DNA of 64,000 bases from an uncultured Ignavibacteria bacterium (lineage in GTDB: Bacteria > Bacteroidota > Ignavibacteria > Tepidaquicellales > OLB5), in the NCBI GenBank assembly GCA_937873695.1, contig CALMYL010000008.1, positions 423,369 to 487,368 of the forward strand, given 5' to 3'. Of this stretch, positions 25,515 to 33,558 are shown in pieces. The notes under the pieces were generated by a model. It was not told where the DNA came from. It searched no databases and saw nothing but the letters and a program-made list of their open reading frames with translations. Both the position numbers and the translations under genes were made by a program. Positions within the stretch are counted from its first letter, which is position 1, and each line of letters starts with the position of its first letter.

Positions 25515-27326
25515 ATGCCCGAAAAACTCGGTTTTACTTTCTATTTCTCAATAATCCTCTTGCTATTAGCTGTGCATACAGATACCAATTCCCAGAAAAT
25601 ACAGGTTGATGACGGCGAGTCACCGGAATACTATTCCAATATTGTAAAGCTCTACGCTCCCAGTGAAGATGCCTTCATTGCGCTGCAGTATCTTGCCGCT
25701 CCCTCAGTATTCAAACATGACTGGAAAAAAGCCATTAAGATATACGAAGATAATAAATTTAAATTCCTCGGACTTGATGAACGTATCGACAAAATAATTT
25801 CTATTCTGAACGATTCAGCCAAAAATATCAGGCTCTACAATATGGGCGGTAATATTAACTCGCTGGGTAAGGAGTACAGCCCGGTAATTTCGCCTGACGG
25901 CAAAAAAATATATTTCACCGGGCGCGATAGGGAAGATAACGTAGGAGGTGAAGATATCTTTATTTCGCAGTACGTTAATAACCGCTGGATAATCGCCAAA
26001 CCGCTTATTGGAAAGATAAACACCGAAAGCAATGAGTACATTAACAGTATTTCCGCTGACGGGAATACGCTCGTACTTTTCGGGAACTATTTAAACGCAC
26101 TCGGACGCGGAGATAACTTCTACACTGAAAAAACTAAGAATGGTTTCACAGAAGTGCAGCAGTATCCTGAACCGATAAATTCCAAGTGGTGGGATGCCGA
26201 TGCATACCTGACTGCTGACGGTAAAGCGATAATTTTTTCCAGTGAGAGGCCCGGCGGAGTGGGCGATTATCACCCCAAAGGCGATTATCATCACGGCATG
26301 TATTGGGGCAACACTGATCTTTATGTAGTGCTTAAAGAGGCCGATGGCTCATGGAGCAAAACGGCAATTAACCTGGGTGATTTTATCAACACTCCCTATA
26401 CTGAGCGCACTCCGTTCCTTCATCCCGATGGTAAGACATTGTACTTTTCTTCTGATGGTCACACGGGACTCGGTAAAAGCGATGTGTTTAAATCCGTGAG
26501 GCTAGACGATTCTTCATGGACTCACTGGAGTGAACCGGTAAATCTGGGCAAAGAGATAAACACACCAAACGAAGACTGGGGATTTAAGATATCCACCGAT
26601 GGCAAGCAGGCGTATTTTTCAACAGTAAATGATATGGGTTTTGGCGAAGAGGATATTTATTATGTCGAGCTCCCGGAAGAAGTGCAGCCTGTCAGCGATG
26701 TTGTGACCATCAACGGCAAGGTGCTGGATGAGAATGGTGACCCGGTGGAAGCAACTATTAAATGGGAAGACGTTGAACTGAAAAAGGAAGTTGGTGTTGC
26801 CAAAACTGACCCTGTGACAGGCGAGTATTTCATAGCGCTGCCTACAGGCAGGTATTACGCTTATTACGCTGATGTAAAAGGATTTTATTCAATTGTTAAC
26901 TACCTCGATCTGACCGCAGCAAAAGCATTCGAGCAGATAAGCACTAATATGAGCGTTATATCTGTTGAGGAGCTCAAGAACTCAGGTAAAGCAATTAAGA
27001 TAGAGAACATATTTTTTGATTCAGGTAAGTTTGACCTGAAGGAAGAATCACATGAAGCATTGAACCTGCTTTACCGCTTCATGCATGCAAATCCCGATGT
27101 AATGGTTGAAATTAACGCGCATACCGATGATGTTGGCAGCGACCATTTTAACCAGGATCTCTCCGATAAACGCGCAGCTTCAGTGGTAAGTTACCTGGTG
27201 AGTATCGGTATAAATCCCGCTAACATTATCTCCCAGGGATTTGGTGAAACACAGCCCGTTGCCCCAAATGATACTGAAGAGGGCAGAGCCCTCAACCGCA
27301 GGGTTGAGTTCAGGCTGCGGAAGTAA
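25515..27326 (+). CDS. PorE-like OmpA-family protein (propeller, regulatory domain, OmpA C-terminus)
   Basis: 603 residues. Signal segment 5-25. A short helical domain (PSEDAFIALQYLAAPSVFKHDWKKAIKIYE) is followed by PD40/WD40-like propeller blades (about 110-395; SPVISPDGKKIYFTGRD, NSISADGNTLVLFG, PFLHPDGKTLYFSSDG). A carboxypeptidase-regulatory-like domain (about 400-480; NGKVLDENGDPVEATIKW) and an OmpA C-terminal peptidoglycan-binding domain (about 490-603; NAHTDDVGS, LSDKRAASVVSYL, NRRVEFRLR) complete it. This order resembles PorE, the T9SS-associated peptidoglycan anchor. A paralog follows at 27675. Confidence 0.85.
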   Translation: MPEKLGFTFYFSIILLLLAVHTDTNSQKIQVDDGESPEYYSNIVKLYAPSEDAFIALQYLAAPSVFKHDWKKAIKIYEDNKFKFLGLDERIDKIISILNDSAKNIRLYNMGGNINSLGKEYSPVISPDGKKIYFTGRDREDNVGGEDIFISQYVNNRWIIAKPLIGKINTESNEYINSISADGNTLVLFGNYLNALGRGDNFYTEKTKNGFTEVQQYPEPINSKWWDADAYLTADGKAIIFSSERPGGVGDYHPKGDYHHGMYWGNTDLYVVLKEADGSWSKTAINLGDFINTPYTERTPFLHPDGKTLYFSSDGHTGLGKSDVFKSVRLDDSSWTHWSEPVNLGKEINTPNEDWGFKISTDGKQAYFSTVNDMGFGEEDIYYVELPEEVQPVSDVVTINGKVLDENGDPVEATIKWEDVELKKEVGVAKTDPVTGEYFIALPTGRYYAYYADVKGFYSIVNYLDLTAAKAFEQISTNMSVISVEELKNSGKAIKIENIFFDSGKFDLKEESHEALNLLYRFMHANPDVMVEINAHTDDVGSDHFNQDLSDKRAASVVSYLVSIGINPANIISQGFGETQPVAPNDTEEGRALNRRVEFRLRK

Positions 27327-27674
27327 TTAAATTCGAAATCTTTTTAACGATGTTTATATTGATAATTATAACTTAGAATTAATTTTTCTAATCCCGGCAT
27401 TCATGCCGGGGATTTGGCATGGTACATGCAGGGCTTCAGCCCTGAATAAAAAAAGTCAACGCTCCGCACTTATATTTCCCCCTTACGGCTTTGTTACAGT
27501 AAAACATGTTTTCAGTGATATAACTACCCCCAAAAAATGAAATCCCGAAGGGATGGAATTTTTGTAAATTTCAGGATATAGCTTAACAGAACCCTGAAAG
27601 GGTGAAATTATTTTGCAGATTTATAGATTATATTTGTAGGTAGAAAATGAATATAAAATAAAGAAAGTATAGAA
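27327..27674. repeat. Intergenic region filled with short palindromic repeats
   Basis: No gene. It holds CCCGGCAT-TC-ATGCCGGG (27393-27410), CAGGGC-TTCA-GCCCTG (27429-27444), and a pair ATCCC-GAA-GGGAT (27542-27554) and ACCCT-GAA-AGGGT (27591-27603) about 50 bases apart, each followed by GGAAT or GAAAT. The latter type is widespread in Bacteroidota intergenic DNA. Confidence 0.7.
27629..27636 (+). promoter_or_regulatory. TAnnTTTG promoter of the second PorE-like gene
   Basis: TATATTTG, 38 bases upstream of the ATG at 27675. The presence of its own promoter separates it from the first copy. Confidence 0.5.
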
Positions 27675-29444
27675 ATGGTACTCCGTTTATCACTTATCAT
27701 ATTCATTTCCCTTTTAACCATACCAATCTGCGCCCAGCGTGATCTTGAAACTATCCAGAGCGATGAAGAGCTAAGGCAGTTCATACTGCAAACCGCTCCG
27801 CAGGAAGACGCATTTGTTGCCGTGCAAAGACTTGCCAAACCCTACATTGATAAAAAAGACTGGAACGGCGCCATTAAAATTTTTCTTGAATACCGTGACC
27901 TGTTCATTGATGAAATAAACCGAACCGATAAAATCATATCATTGCTTGGAGCTATGGAGCAAGGGCTGACAGTTACCAATATTGAAACCGTTAACACGAA
28001 AAAAAGCGAATACTTTCCGGTACTTTCTATCGATGGCACATTAATGTACTTCACTTTTGCCGAAGGCAAAAAAGGCGGCGAGGATATTTACTTCTCGCAG
28101 CTGATTGCTGATACATGGATAAAGCCCAAAAACCTCGGCTCACCATTCAGCACAAGTGAAAATGACGCGATAAACAGTGTATCAGCGGATGGTAACACAA
28201 TGGTGCTCTTCGGGTCGTATAAAGGATTCATAGGCGGCGGTGATAATTTTTACACCGAAAAAACCACAACCGGCTGGTCACAGATAAAACCATTCCCCAA
28301 GCCGCTCAATACGCAGTATTGGGAGTGTGATGGATTCCTGACTGCTGATGGAAAAGCTTTTTTCTTCACGAGCGATAGACCCGGCGGGGTAGGTGATTTT
28401 GTTAAGGGCGGGCAATTCTACCATGGTGAGTATGAAGGCAACACCGATATCTATGTTTCGGTCAAGAGTGATTCAGGATGGGGTAAGCCAATAAATATTG
28501 GTACTATGGTCAATACCCCCTATGCGGAGCGTTCACCGTTCCTCCACCCCGATGGGAAAACTCTGTATTTTTCAAGTGACGGGCACTACGGACTTGGGAG
28601 CCTTGATGTTTTTAAAACCGTGAGGCTTAGTGACTCGTCGTGGGCGGAGTGGAGCGAGCCCGTGAATCTTGGTAAGGAAATAAATACCTCGGGGTATGAT
28701 GTTGCTTATAAAATCTCCACCGATGGCAGGTATGCGTATTTTTCAAGTGACCGCGAAGGCGGCAAAGGGGGATACGATATTTACCGCGTTGCCCTGCCAA
28801 AGGAAGCAATGCCTGAGAAGAATGTACTGACAATTAAAGGCAAGGTCACAGATGAAAATTCCAAACCGCTTGATGCTAATCTGCTTTGGTATAACCTGAG
28901 CGCAAATACTAATGCGGGCGCGCTTACCAGCGATCCCGAAACAGGCAGTTATATTATTACTCTGCCCAATGGCGCAAACTACAGCTATTTTGCTGAACGC
29001 ACAGGATATTATTCGGTAAGTAATAATATCGATCTCACCGGGCAGAATGAATTCAGTGAACTGACTATTGATATTGTTATGCAATCCGTTCAATCGCTGC
29101 AAAATACTTCAATTGTACTGAATAACATTTACTTCGATTTCGATAAATCTGAATTACAGCAGGGCTCATTTGTTGAGCTTGATAGAGTAGTGAAATTCCT
29201 GAACGATAACCCGGATGTTAAAATTGAGATATCAGCGCATACCGATAGCAAAGGTAGCGATGATTACAATTTATCCTTATCGCAAAAACGGGCGGAAAGT
29301 GTTGTGGCGTTTTTGGCAGGGGCGGGGATAGATCCCTCAAGACTCATTGCCAAAGGTTACGGCGAAAGTGTTCCGGTAGGGGATAACTCCACCGATGATG
29401 GCGCCGCCAAAAACCGCAGAGTTGAGATGAAAGTGCTGAATTAA
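27675..29444 (+). CDS. PorE-like OmpA-family protein, second copy
   Basis: 589 residues with the same domain order as the upstream copy: signal peptide 1-20, helical segment (PQEDAFVAVQRLAKPYIDKKDWNGAIKIF), propeller blades (FPVLSIDGTLMYFTFAE, NSVSADGNTMVLFG, PFLHPDGKTLYFSSDG, KISTDGRYAYFSSDR), a regulatory-like domain (KGKVTDENSKPLDANLLWY) and OmpA C-terminus (ISAHTDSKGSDDYNLSLSQKRAESVV, KNRRVEMKV). Two copies imply either two secretion complexes or a T9SS anchor plus a general envelope anchor. Convergent with the next gene; shared terminator follows. Confidence 0.85.
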   Translation: MVLRLSLIIFISLLTIPICAQRDLETIQSDEELRQFILQTAPQEDAFVAVQRLAKPYIDKKDWNGAIKIFLEYRDLFIDEINRTDKIISLLGAMEQGLTVTNIETVNTKKSEYFPVLSIDGTLMYFTFAEGKKGGEDIYFSQLIADTWIKPKNLGSPFSTSENDAINSVSADGNTMVLFGSYKGFIGGGDNFYTEKTTTGWSQIKPFPKPLNTQYWECDGFLTADGKAFFFTSDRPGGVGDFVKGGQFYHGEYEGNTDIYVSVKSDSGWGKPINIGTMVNTPYAERSPFLHPDGKTLYFSSDGHYGLGSLDVFKTVRLSDSSWAEWSEPVNLGKEINTSGYDVAYKISTDGRYAYFSSDREGGKGGYDIYRVALPKEAMPEKNVLTIKGKVTDENSKPLDANLLWYNLSANTNAGALTSDPETGSYIITLPNGANYSYFAERTGYYSVSNNIDLTGQNEFSELTIDIVMQSVQSLQNTSIVLNNIYFDFDKSELQQGSFVELDRVVKFLNDNPDVKIEISAHTDSKGSDDYNLSLSQKRAESVVAFLAGAGIDPSRLIAKGYGESVPVGDNSTDDGAAKNRRVEMKVLN

Positions 29445-29476
29445 AATTTCGTAAGTATGACAAGACTATAACAAAA

Positions 29477-29501
29477 AAAGCACGGATGGAATCCGTGCTT
29501 T
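29477..29501. terminator. Bidirectional terminator between convergent genes
   Basis: AAAGCACGGAT (29477-29487), loop GGA, ATCCGTGCTTT (29491-29501), with A run on the left. Confidence 0.9.
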
Positions 29502-29518
29502 AAGACAAGATTTCTTCT

Positions 29519-30802
29519 TTACTTAATCAATATCATCTTCTTGCTTTCGGTAAAACTGCCGCTTTCGATCCTGTATATATAAATACCCGAAGGCATTTGT
29601 GAGGCGTTCCAGTCAGCCTTGTAGCTGCCGGGTGCTAACTGTGTTTCGAAAAGTGTATGGACAAGCCTGCCCATTATATCATATATCCTGATCGAGGTAT
29701 AACCCGCTTTTGGAATACTGAAATTTATATTAGTTACCGGATTGAACGGGTTAGGATAATTCTGTTCCAGCATGAAATCCTTTGGCACTTCATTACTTAT
29801 TGGTGTAATCCCAATTGGCGCGCCGCCGCCATCGGTGGTTTTTAATACAGTGTTATTATCACCAGAACAATAGCCGGTTAGATCATTTAGAAAAAAAATG
29901 CTTCGTAAAGAACTGCCTGTACTTGTAATTTGTAAAAACCAGTTAACGCCTGTATTGGTTGTTTTAATTATTTGCCCGCTGTAACAGCTTGCATAACCGA
30001 TGTTGGCACTGGGAAAGTGGATTGAATAAATGCCGTTTGCAGTAGGAATATTATATTGCAGCCAGTTTACGCCGCCATTTGTAGTTTTTAGCATATAATT
30101 ATGTGAAGCTGCGCCAATATAACCTGTAGAAGAATTAACAAAAAACATGGCAGTAAACCATCCCCAATTAGAAGGCAAATAATACTGAACACTCCAGTTA
30201 TTTCCTCCATTTGTAGTTTTCATAAAAACGCTGGTATCTAAAAAATAAGTAATACCGGATACATAACCTGTTTCTGTATCAGCAAAATGCACATTGTACA
30301 GATTGTAATTAATGTTCAACGGATTATTAACTATAAACCAGTTATCACCGCCATTGTTAGTTTTTATAATTTTTCCTGCTTCACCGCAGGCATAACCTAT
30401 ATTTACATTTGGAAAATTAATACTATTTAAATTTTGGTTTGTTGGGTTGCTCTGAGATACCCAATTGTCTCCAAAATTTGTAGTTTTAGCAATAAAACTA
30501 CCACCTATTCCGTATCCAGTATTTGGGGATGGGAAATTAATAAAGTTACCGCCTATTAAAGTATTCATATAGCTCCAATTAATACCAGCATTAGTAGTTT
30601 TATAAGGCACAATAATCCCGTTATTTATATCTTTAAAATAAATTCCACCTACCCCGGTGGAAAAATTAAGATTATACCAGCCTGTTTGGGCAAATGTATT
30701 GAAATGAGAAAGAAAAGCTATAAATAGTATTATAATTAAATTTAACTTTGTGAGCAATCTATTGCTTAATTTAGTATTCATGTTTATTCTGCTAAATTTC
30801 AT
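29519..30802 (-). CDS. Secreted YCF48-like propeller protein with T9SS sorting domain
   Basis: 427 residues. Hydrophobic signal segment 20-38 (LNLIIILFIAFLSHFNTFAQ). Seven or so repeats end in TTNxGxNW (TTNGGNNWSVQ, TTNGGVNWLQY, TTNTGVNWFLQ) with GYA or GYG turns (NIGYACGEAG, TGYGIGG), which is the YCF48/photosystem-II-stability-factor pattern of a single propeller. Sorting domain NYPNPFNPVTNINF to KKMILIK. Start could be ATG 30802 or ATG 30781; neither has a clear ribosome binding site and both keep the signal peptide. It lies just downstream of the orphan sorting-domain fragment. Confidence 0.85.
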   Translation of the reverse strand: MKFSRINMNTKLSNRLLTKLNLIIILFIAFLSHFNTFAQTGWYNLNFSTGVGGIYFKDINNGIIVPYKTTNAGINWSYMNTLIGGNFINFPSPNTGYGIGGSFIAKTTNFGDNWVSQSNPTNQNLNSINFPNVNIGYACGEAGKIIKTNNGGDNWFIVNNPLNINYNLYNVHFADTETGYVSGITYFLDTSVFMKTTNGGNNWSVQYYLPSNWGWFTAMFFVNSSTGYIGAASHNYMLKTTNGGVNWLQYNIPTANGIYSIHFPSANIGYASCYSGQIIKTTNTGVNWFLQITSTGSSLRSIFFLNDLTGYCSGDNNTVLKTTDGGGAPIGITPISNEVPKDFMLEQNYPNPFNPVTNINFSIPKAGYTSIRIYDIMGRLVHTLFETQLAPGSYKADWNASQMPSGIYIYRIESGSFTESKKMILIK

Positions 30803-30815
30803 TTATTTGAACATA

Positions 30816-31151
30816 TCATTTAATAATTACCAGCTTTTTCTGATCTACAAAATCACCTGCGGTTAATTTATAAAAATATACTCCGCTTGATACCTGATTA
30901 CCATATTCATTTGTTCCGTCCCACAGTACTTCTTTTAATCCTTTGCTCTCAAAACTATCAACAACTTCTTTAACCAACTGTCCAAGGATATTATAAATCG
31001 TCAAAGTAACTTTAGAATCGTATTTTAATGTATATTTTATTTTAGTAACCGGATTAAACGGATTTGGGTAATTTTGAGATAATGAATATTCAAATGATGT
31101 ATCAATAAAGACAATTAAATCTAAAAGTGGCTTTATGTAAAGTGGTAGCAT
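30816..31151 (-). pseudogene. Orphan T9SS sorting-domain fragment
   Basis: 111 codons whose last 85 are a complete sorting domain (YSLSQNYPNPFNPVTKIKY to KKLVIIK, including YNILGQLVKEVVD and GVYFYKL). The first 18 residues (MLPLYIKPLLDLIVF...) are hydrophobic but do not form a normal signal peptide with cleavage site, and no cargo domain is present. It looks like the 3-prime end of a cargo gene whose body was deleted. The upstream region 31152-31310 has no recognisable rest of the gene. Confidence 0.7.
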
Positions 31152-31313
31152 AACTAAATATAGTTTAGAAGTAAATAAAAATCATCAACTTTTTGGCTAA
31201 ATGCAATGCTTAAATTATGAATGATATACAAATCTGGAGAAACTGCAAATTGATTGTTCACAGTACTCCGATTTTTTTTCCCCCTATCCACTGAAATTTG
31301 CCTAAAAGATGCG

Positions 31314-31321
31314 TATTTTTG
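31314..31321 (+). promoter_or_regulatory. TAnnTTTG promoter of the heme-copper-oxidase-like membrane gene
   Basis: TATTTTTG, 14 bases before the frame opens (31336). A transcript from here has room for only a short leader. Confidence 0.5.
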
Positions 31322-31335
31322 TCAATCATAAATAA

Positions 31336-32580
31336 AAATACGAATTAGAACTTATCGAATTCCCAAGTAAAATAAGACTTTCGCTGCTGTATTTTGTGAT
31401 CGTTGCCGCAATTGGCGCTTTCCTGAGGATGAAGTTCGTTTTCCCTATTGAATTGCTCAACTTCGAAAATACCCTGCACTCACATTCACACTTCGCAATA
31501 CTCGGCTGGCTGTACAATGCGCTATACATTGCGATAGTTTACACGTATGTCAAAGATCCCGCTAAACAGAAAAAGTATAATTTACTTTTTTGGATAACAC
31601 AGGTATCAATTATCGGAATGCTTTTCACTTTTGCATGGCAGGGCTATGCGGCTTATTCCATAACTTTTTCAACAATGCATATTTTCTGCTCGTATGCATT
31701 CATATTCTTTGTGCTTAAAGATATTTCAGGGATACAGCACGAAACCCTTTCATTAAAGTTCATATACGGCGCTTTGTTTTTCCTGTTCCTTTCGTCATTG
31801 GGTCCATGGGGTTTAGTTGTAGTAGTCATTCAGGGCTCCACTGGTACTGATCTTTACAAACAGGTAATATACTTTTACCTGCACTTTCAGTATAACGGCT
31901 GGTTCATTTTCGCGCTCATTGGGTTATGGCTTAAATACTACGAAGCCAAAGGCGCGAAGTTCAATGAAAGAACCGCTTCATCAGCCTTCAATATTCTGTT
32001 TTATACCAATGTTGCAGCATATACGCTTTCTTTGCTTGGATTCAAATTACCGGCGTATGTTTACTGGCTGGCAATTCTCACTGCATTTGTTCAGCTAGTG
32101 GGCTTGCGTTACCTCTACAAACTTCTGTTCGCAAATGAAATCAAGGTCTTTCACGATAAAAATACCATAACACACAGTCTGTTTCGTTTCAGTTTCCTTG
32201 CACTGTTTATAAAATATCTGCTGCAGCTAGTTTCAGCATTGCCAAATATTGGCGATGTTGCTTTCCTTAGCAGGGAAGTGACCATCGGGTTTATCCATTT
32301 GGTTATGCTGGGAGTGATATCTTCGGGTATGCTTGGCTGGTTCTCGGGATTTGATCTGATTGCGGCAGGCAGTAAATGGTTTAAATACGGAATGGTTTTA
32401 TTCCTCATTACATTTGCGCTGAGTGAAGTGCTGCTCTTCTATCCCGCTTTAGTGATTTGGTTTAAAATTTCCGGTATATCAAACTATGCTATGTATATGT
32501 TTGTGTTATCGGGTGGAATGCTTGCGGGTACAATTGCTGTGTTTATTTCTTCGCTCAAAAAAACATCTCCCCACTGTTAA
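31336..32580 (+). CDS. Polytopic membrane protein resembling heme-copper oxidase subunit I
   Basis: About 12 hydrophobic helices. The motif LHSHSHFAILGW with several later His (STMHIFCSY, FIHLVMLGVISSGMLGWF) recalls heme- or metal-binding helices of cytochrome oxidase subunit I-like proteins of Bacteroidota; function is not proven. The first standard start is GTG 31396, which cuts the first helix. The frame is open from 31336 (after TAA 31333) and the upstream codons (ELELIEFPSKIRLSLLYF) complete that helix, so the true start is probably upstream at a non-standard codon. I give the maximal frame. No operon partner on this strand. Confidence 0.6.
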   Translation, partial: KYELELIEFPSKIRLSLLYFVIVAAIGAFLRMKFVFPIELLNFENTLHSHSHFAILGWLYNALYIAIVYTYVKDPAKQKKYNLLFWITQVSIIGMLFTFAWQGYAAYSITFSTMHIFCSYAFIFFVLKDISGIQHETLSLKFIYGALFFLFLSSLGPWGLVVVVIQGSTGTDLYKQVIYFYLHFQYNGWFIFALIGLWLKYYEAKGAKFNERTASSAFNILFYTNVAAYTLSLLGFKLPAYVYWLAILTAFVQLVGLRYLYKLLFANEIKVFHDKNTITHSLFRFSFLALFIKYLLQLVSALPNIGDVAFLSREVTIGFIHLVMLGVISSGMLGWFSGFDLIAAGSKWFKYGMVLFLITFALSEVLLFYPALVIWFKISGISNYAMYMFVLSGGMLAGTIAVFISSLKKTSPHC

Positions 32581-32619
32581 AACAATGAATTCAGAAAGAT
32601 GAATAAATTTCTATGTATC

Positions 32620-32700
32620 CGTCAACTGTTAACTATCAACTGTTAACTATCAACTGTAAAATATCAACTGTAAACTATCAACTGTAAACTATCAACTATT
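32620..32700. repeat. 14-base phrase repeat (TATCAACTGTAAAC type)
   Basis: Six imperfect copies in a row: GTCAACTGTTAAC, TATCAACTGTTAAC, TATCAACTGTAAAA, TATCAACTGTAAAC, TATCAACTGTAAAC, TATCAACTATTAAAC. The array ends exactly at the stop codon of the DinB gene on the minus strand. Similar phrases occur at 57700-57720 and 58705-58745. Confidence 0.88.
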
Positions 32701-33172
32701 AAACTACCTGTTTCAAATGATACTCCATATGAACAACATAATCCTCTATCAGCCAAAGCAGATTTTTTTCTGATGTATCTTCACGGAAGGCAGCATTGGC
32801 AAGCTCGATTGTTACCGCCAGTTTTTCTTCAGGAATATTGGAAATTATCTGTACTATTTGCCTATTCAGGCTTACCCAATAATTCAATAGCTCGCCGGTT
32901 TCCATAACATTATAATGATTTATCCTCACCCAGTCATCCTGTGCATATGGAATAATCTTAAATGGCTGTTCTTCAAACTGAGCGCGTACGAATCTGCCAA
33001 GATTGTTTACTGCAGAATCACACAGGTGACCAAGAATTTCTTTCTTCGACCATTTTTCGGGCGATTTTTTGAATACAATCTCTGCAGGTGCGATACTCAT
33101 AACCTTTTCCGGTACTTCGTTTAGCAGACTGCTGATACGGTTTATGGAGTTACTCAGAACGTTTATTTGCAT
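32699..33172 (-). CDS. DinB superfamily protein
   Basis: 157 residues, four-helix bundle. Putative metal-site histidines lie in KEILGHLCDSAVNN (helix 2) and VVHMEYHLKQVV (last helix). DinB-like proteins bind a divalent metal and include thiol transferases; many are of unknown role. Its start overlaps the stop of the upstream lipoprotein by one base (TAATG), so the two are coupled. One of five DinB-type proteins in the window. Confidence 0.87.
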   Translation of the reverse strand: MQINVLSNSINRISSLLNEVPEKVMSIAPAEIVFKKSPEKWSKKEILGHLCDSAVNNLGRFVRAQFEEQPFKIIPYAQDDWVRINHYNVMETGELLNYWVSLNRQIVQIISNIPEEKLAVTIELANAAFREDTSEKNLLWLIEDYVVHMEYHLKQVV

Positions 33173-33558
33173 TATTTTTTTATGTTGGTTGAATCATTAA
33201 CTTTTTCTCCAAGGAAATACGGCATACAGTTCGGATGTTTTTCTCTTACATATTCTATGAACTGTTTTGTATATTCCTCGCTGTTGCTGAATTTATTCTC
33301 AAGCTGATCAGCGTTTTCAAGGCATGGTGCAAGTTCAATGATCTTCACCTCAAAAGAATCTGCATAAATTGCCTTTGTAAGTGAGTCCTCTGTACTCACC
33401 ATTTTATCAAGATATGGTTTAAGCGGCTCCATACACTTGCATATCGATTTAATTGCCTTCCTGTCTTCACTCTTAATAAGGTCATATTTATCATCACTTC
33501 CCGAGCATCCCCAGATATATACAAATACTAGAATAAACAATACTACACTTTTACGCAC
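33172..33558 (-). CDS. Small lipoprotein of unknown function
   Basis: 128 residues. Lipoprotein signal MRKSVVLFILVFVYIWGC with Cys18 as lipidation site. The mature part is helical and charged with a pair ICKCMEPL and two further Cys (APCLEN, HPNCMPYF), so a disulfide is possible. I do not recognise a family. It overlaps the end of the cyclase gene by 16 bases and is coupled to the DinB gene at its other end, so the three are one transcript. Confidence 0.72.
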   Translation of the reverse strand: MRKSVVLFILVFVYIWGCSGSDDKYDLIKSEDRKAIKSICKCMEPLKPYLDKMVSTEDSLTKAIYADSFEVKIIELAPCLENADQLENKFSNSEEYTKQFIEYVREKHPNCMPYFLGEKVNDSTNIKK

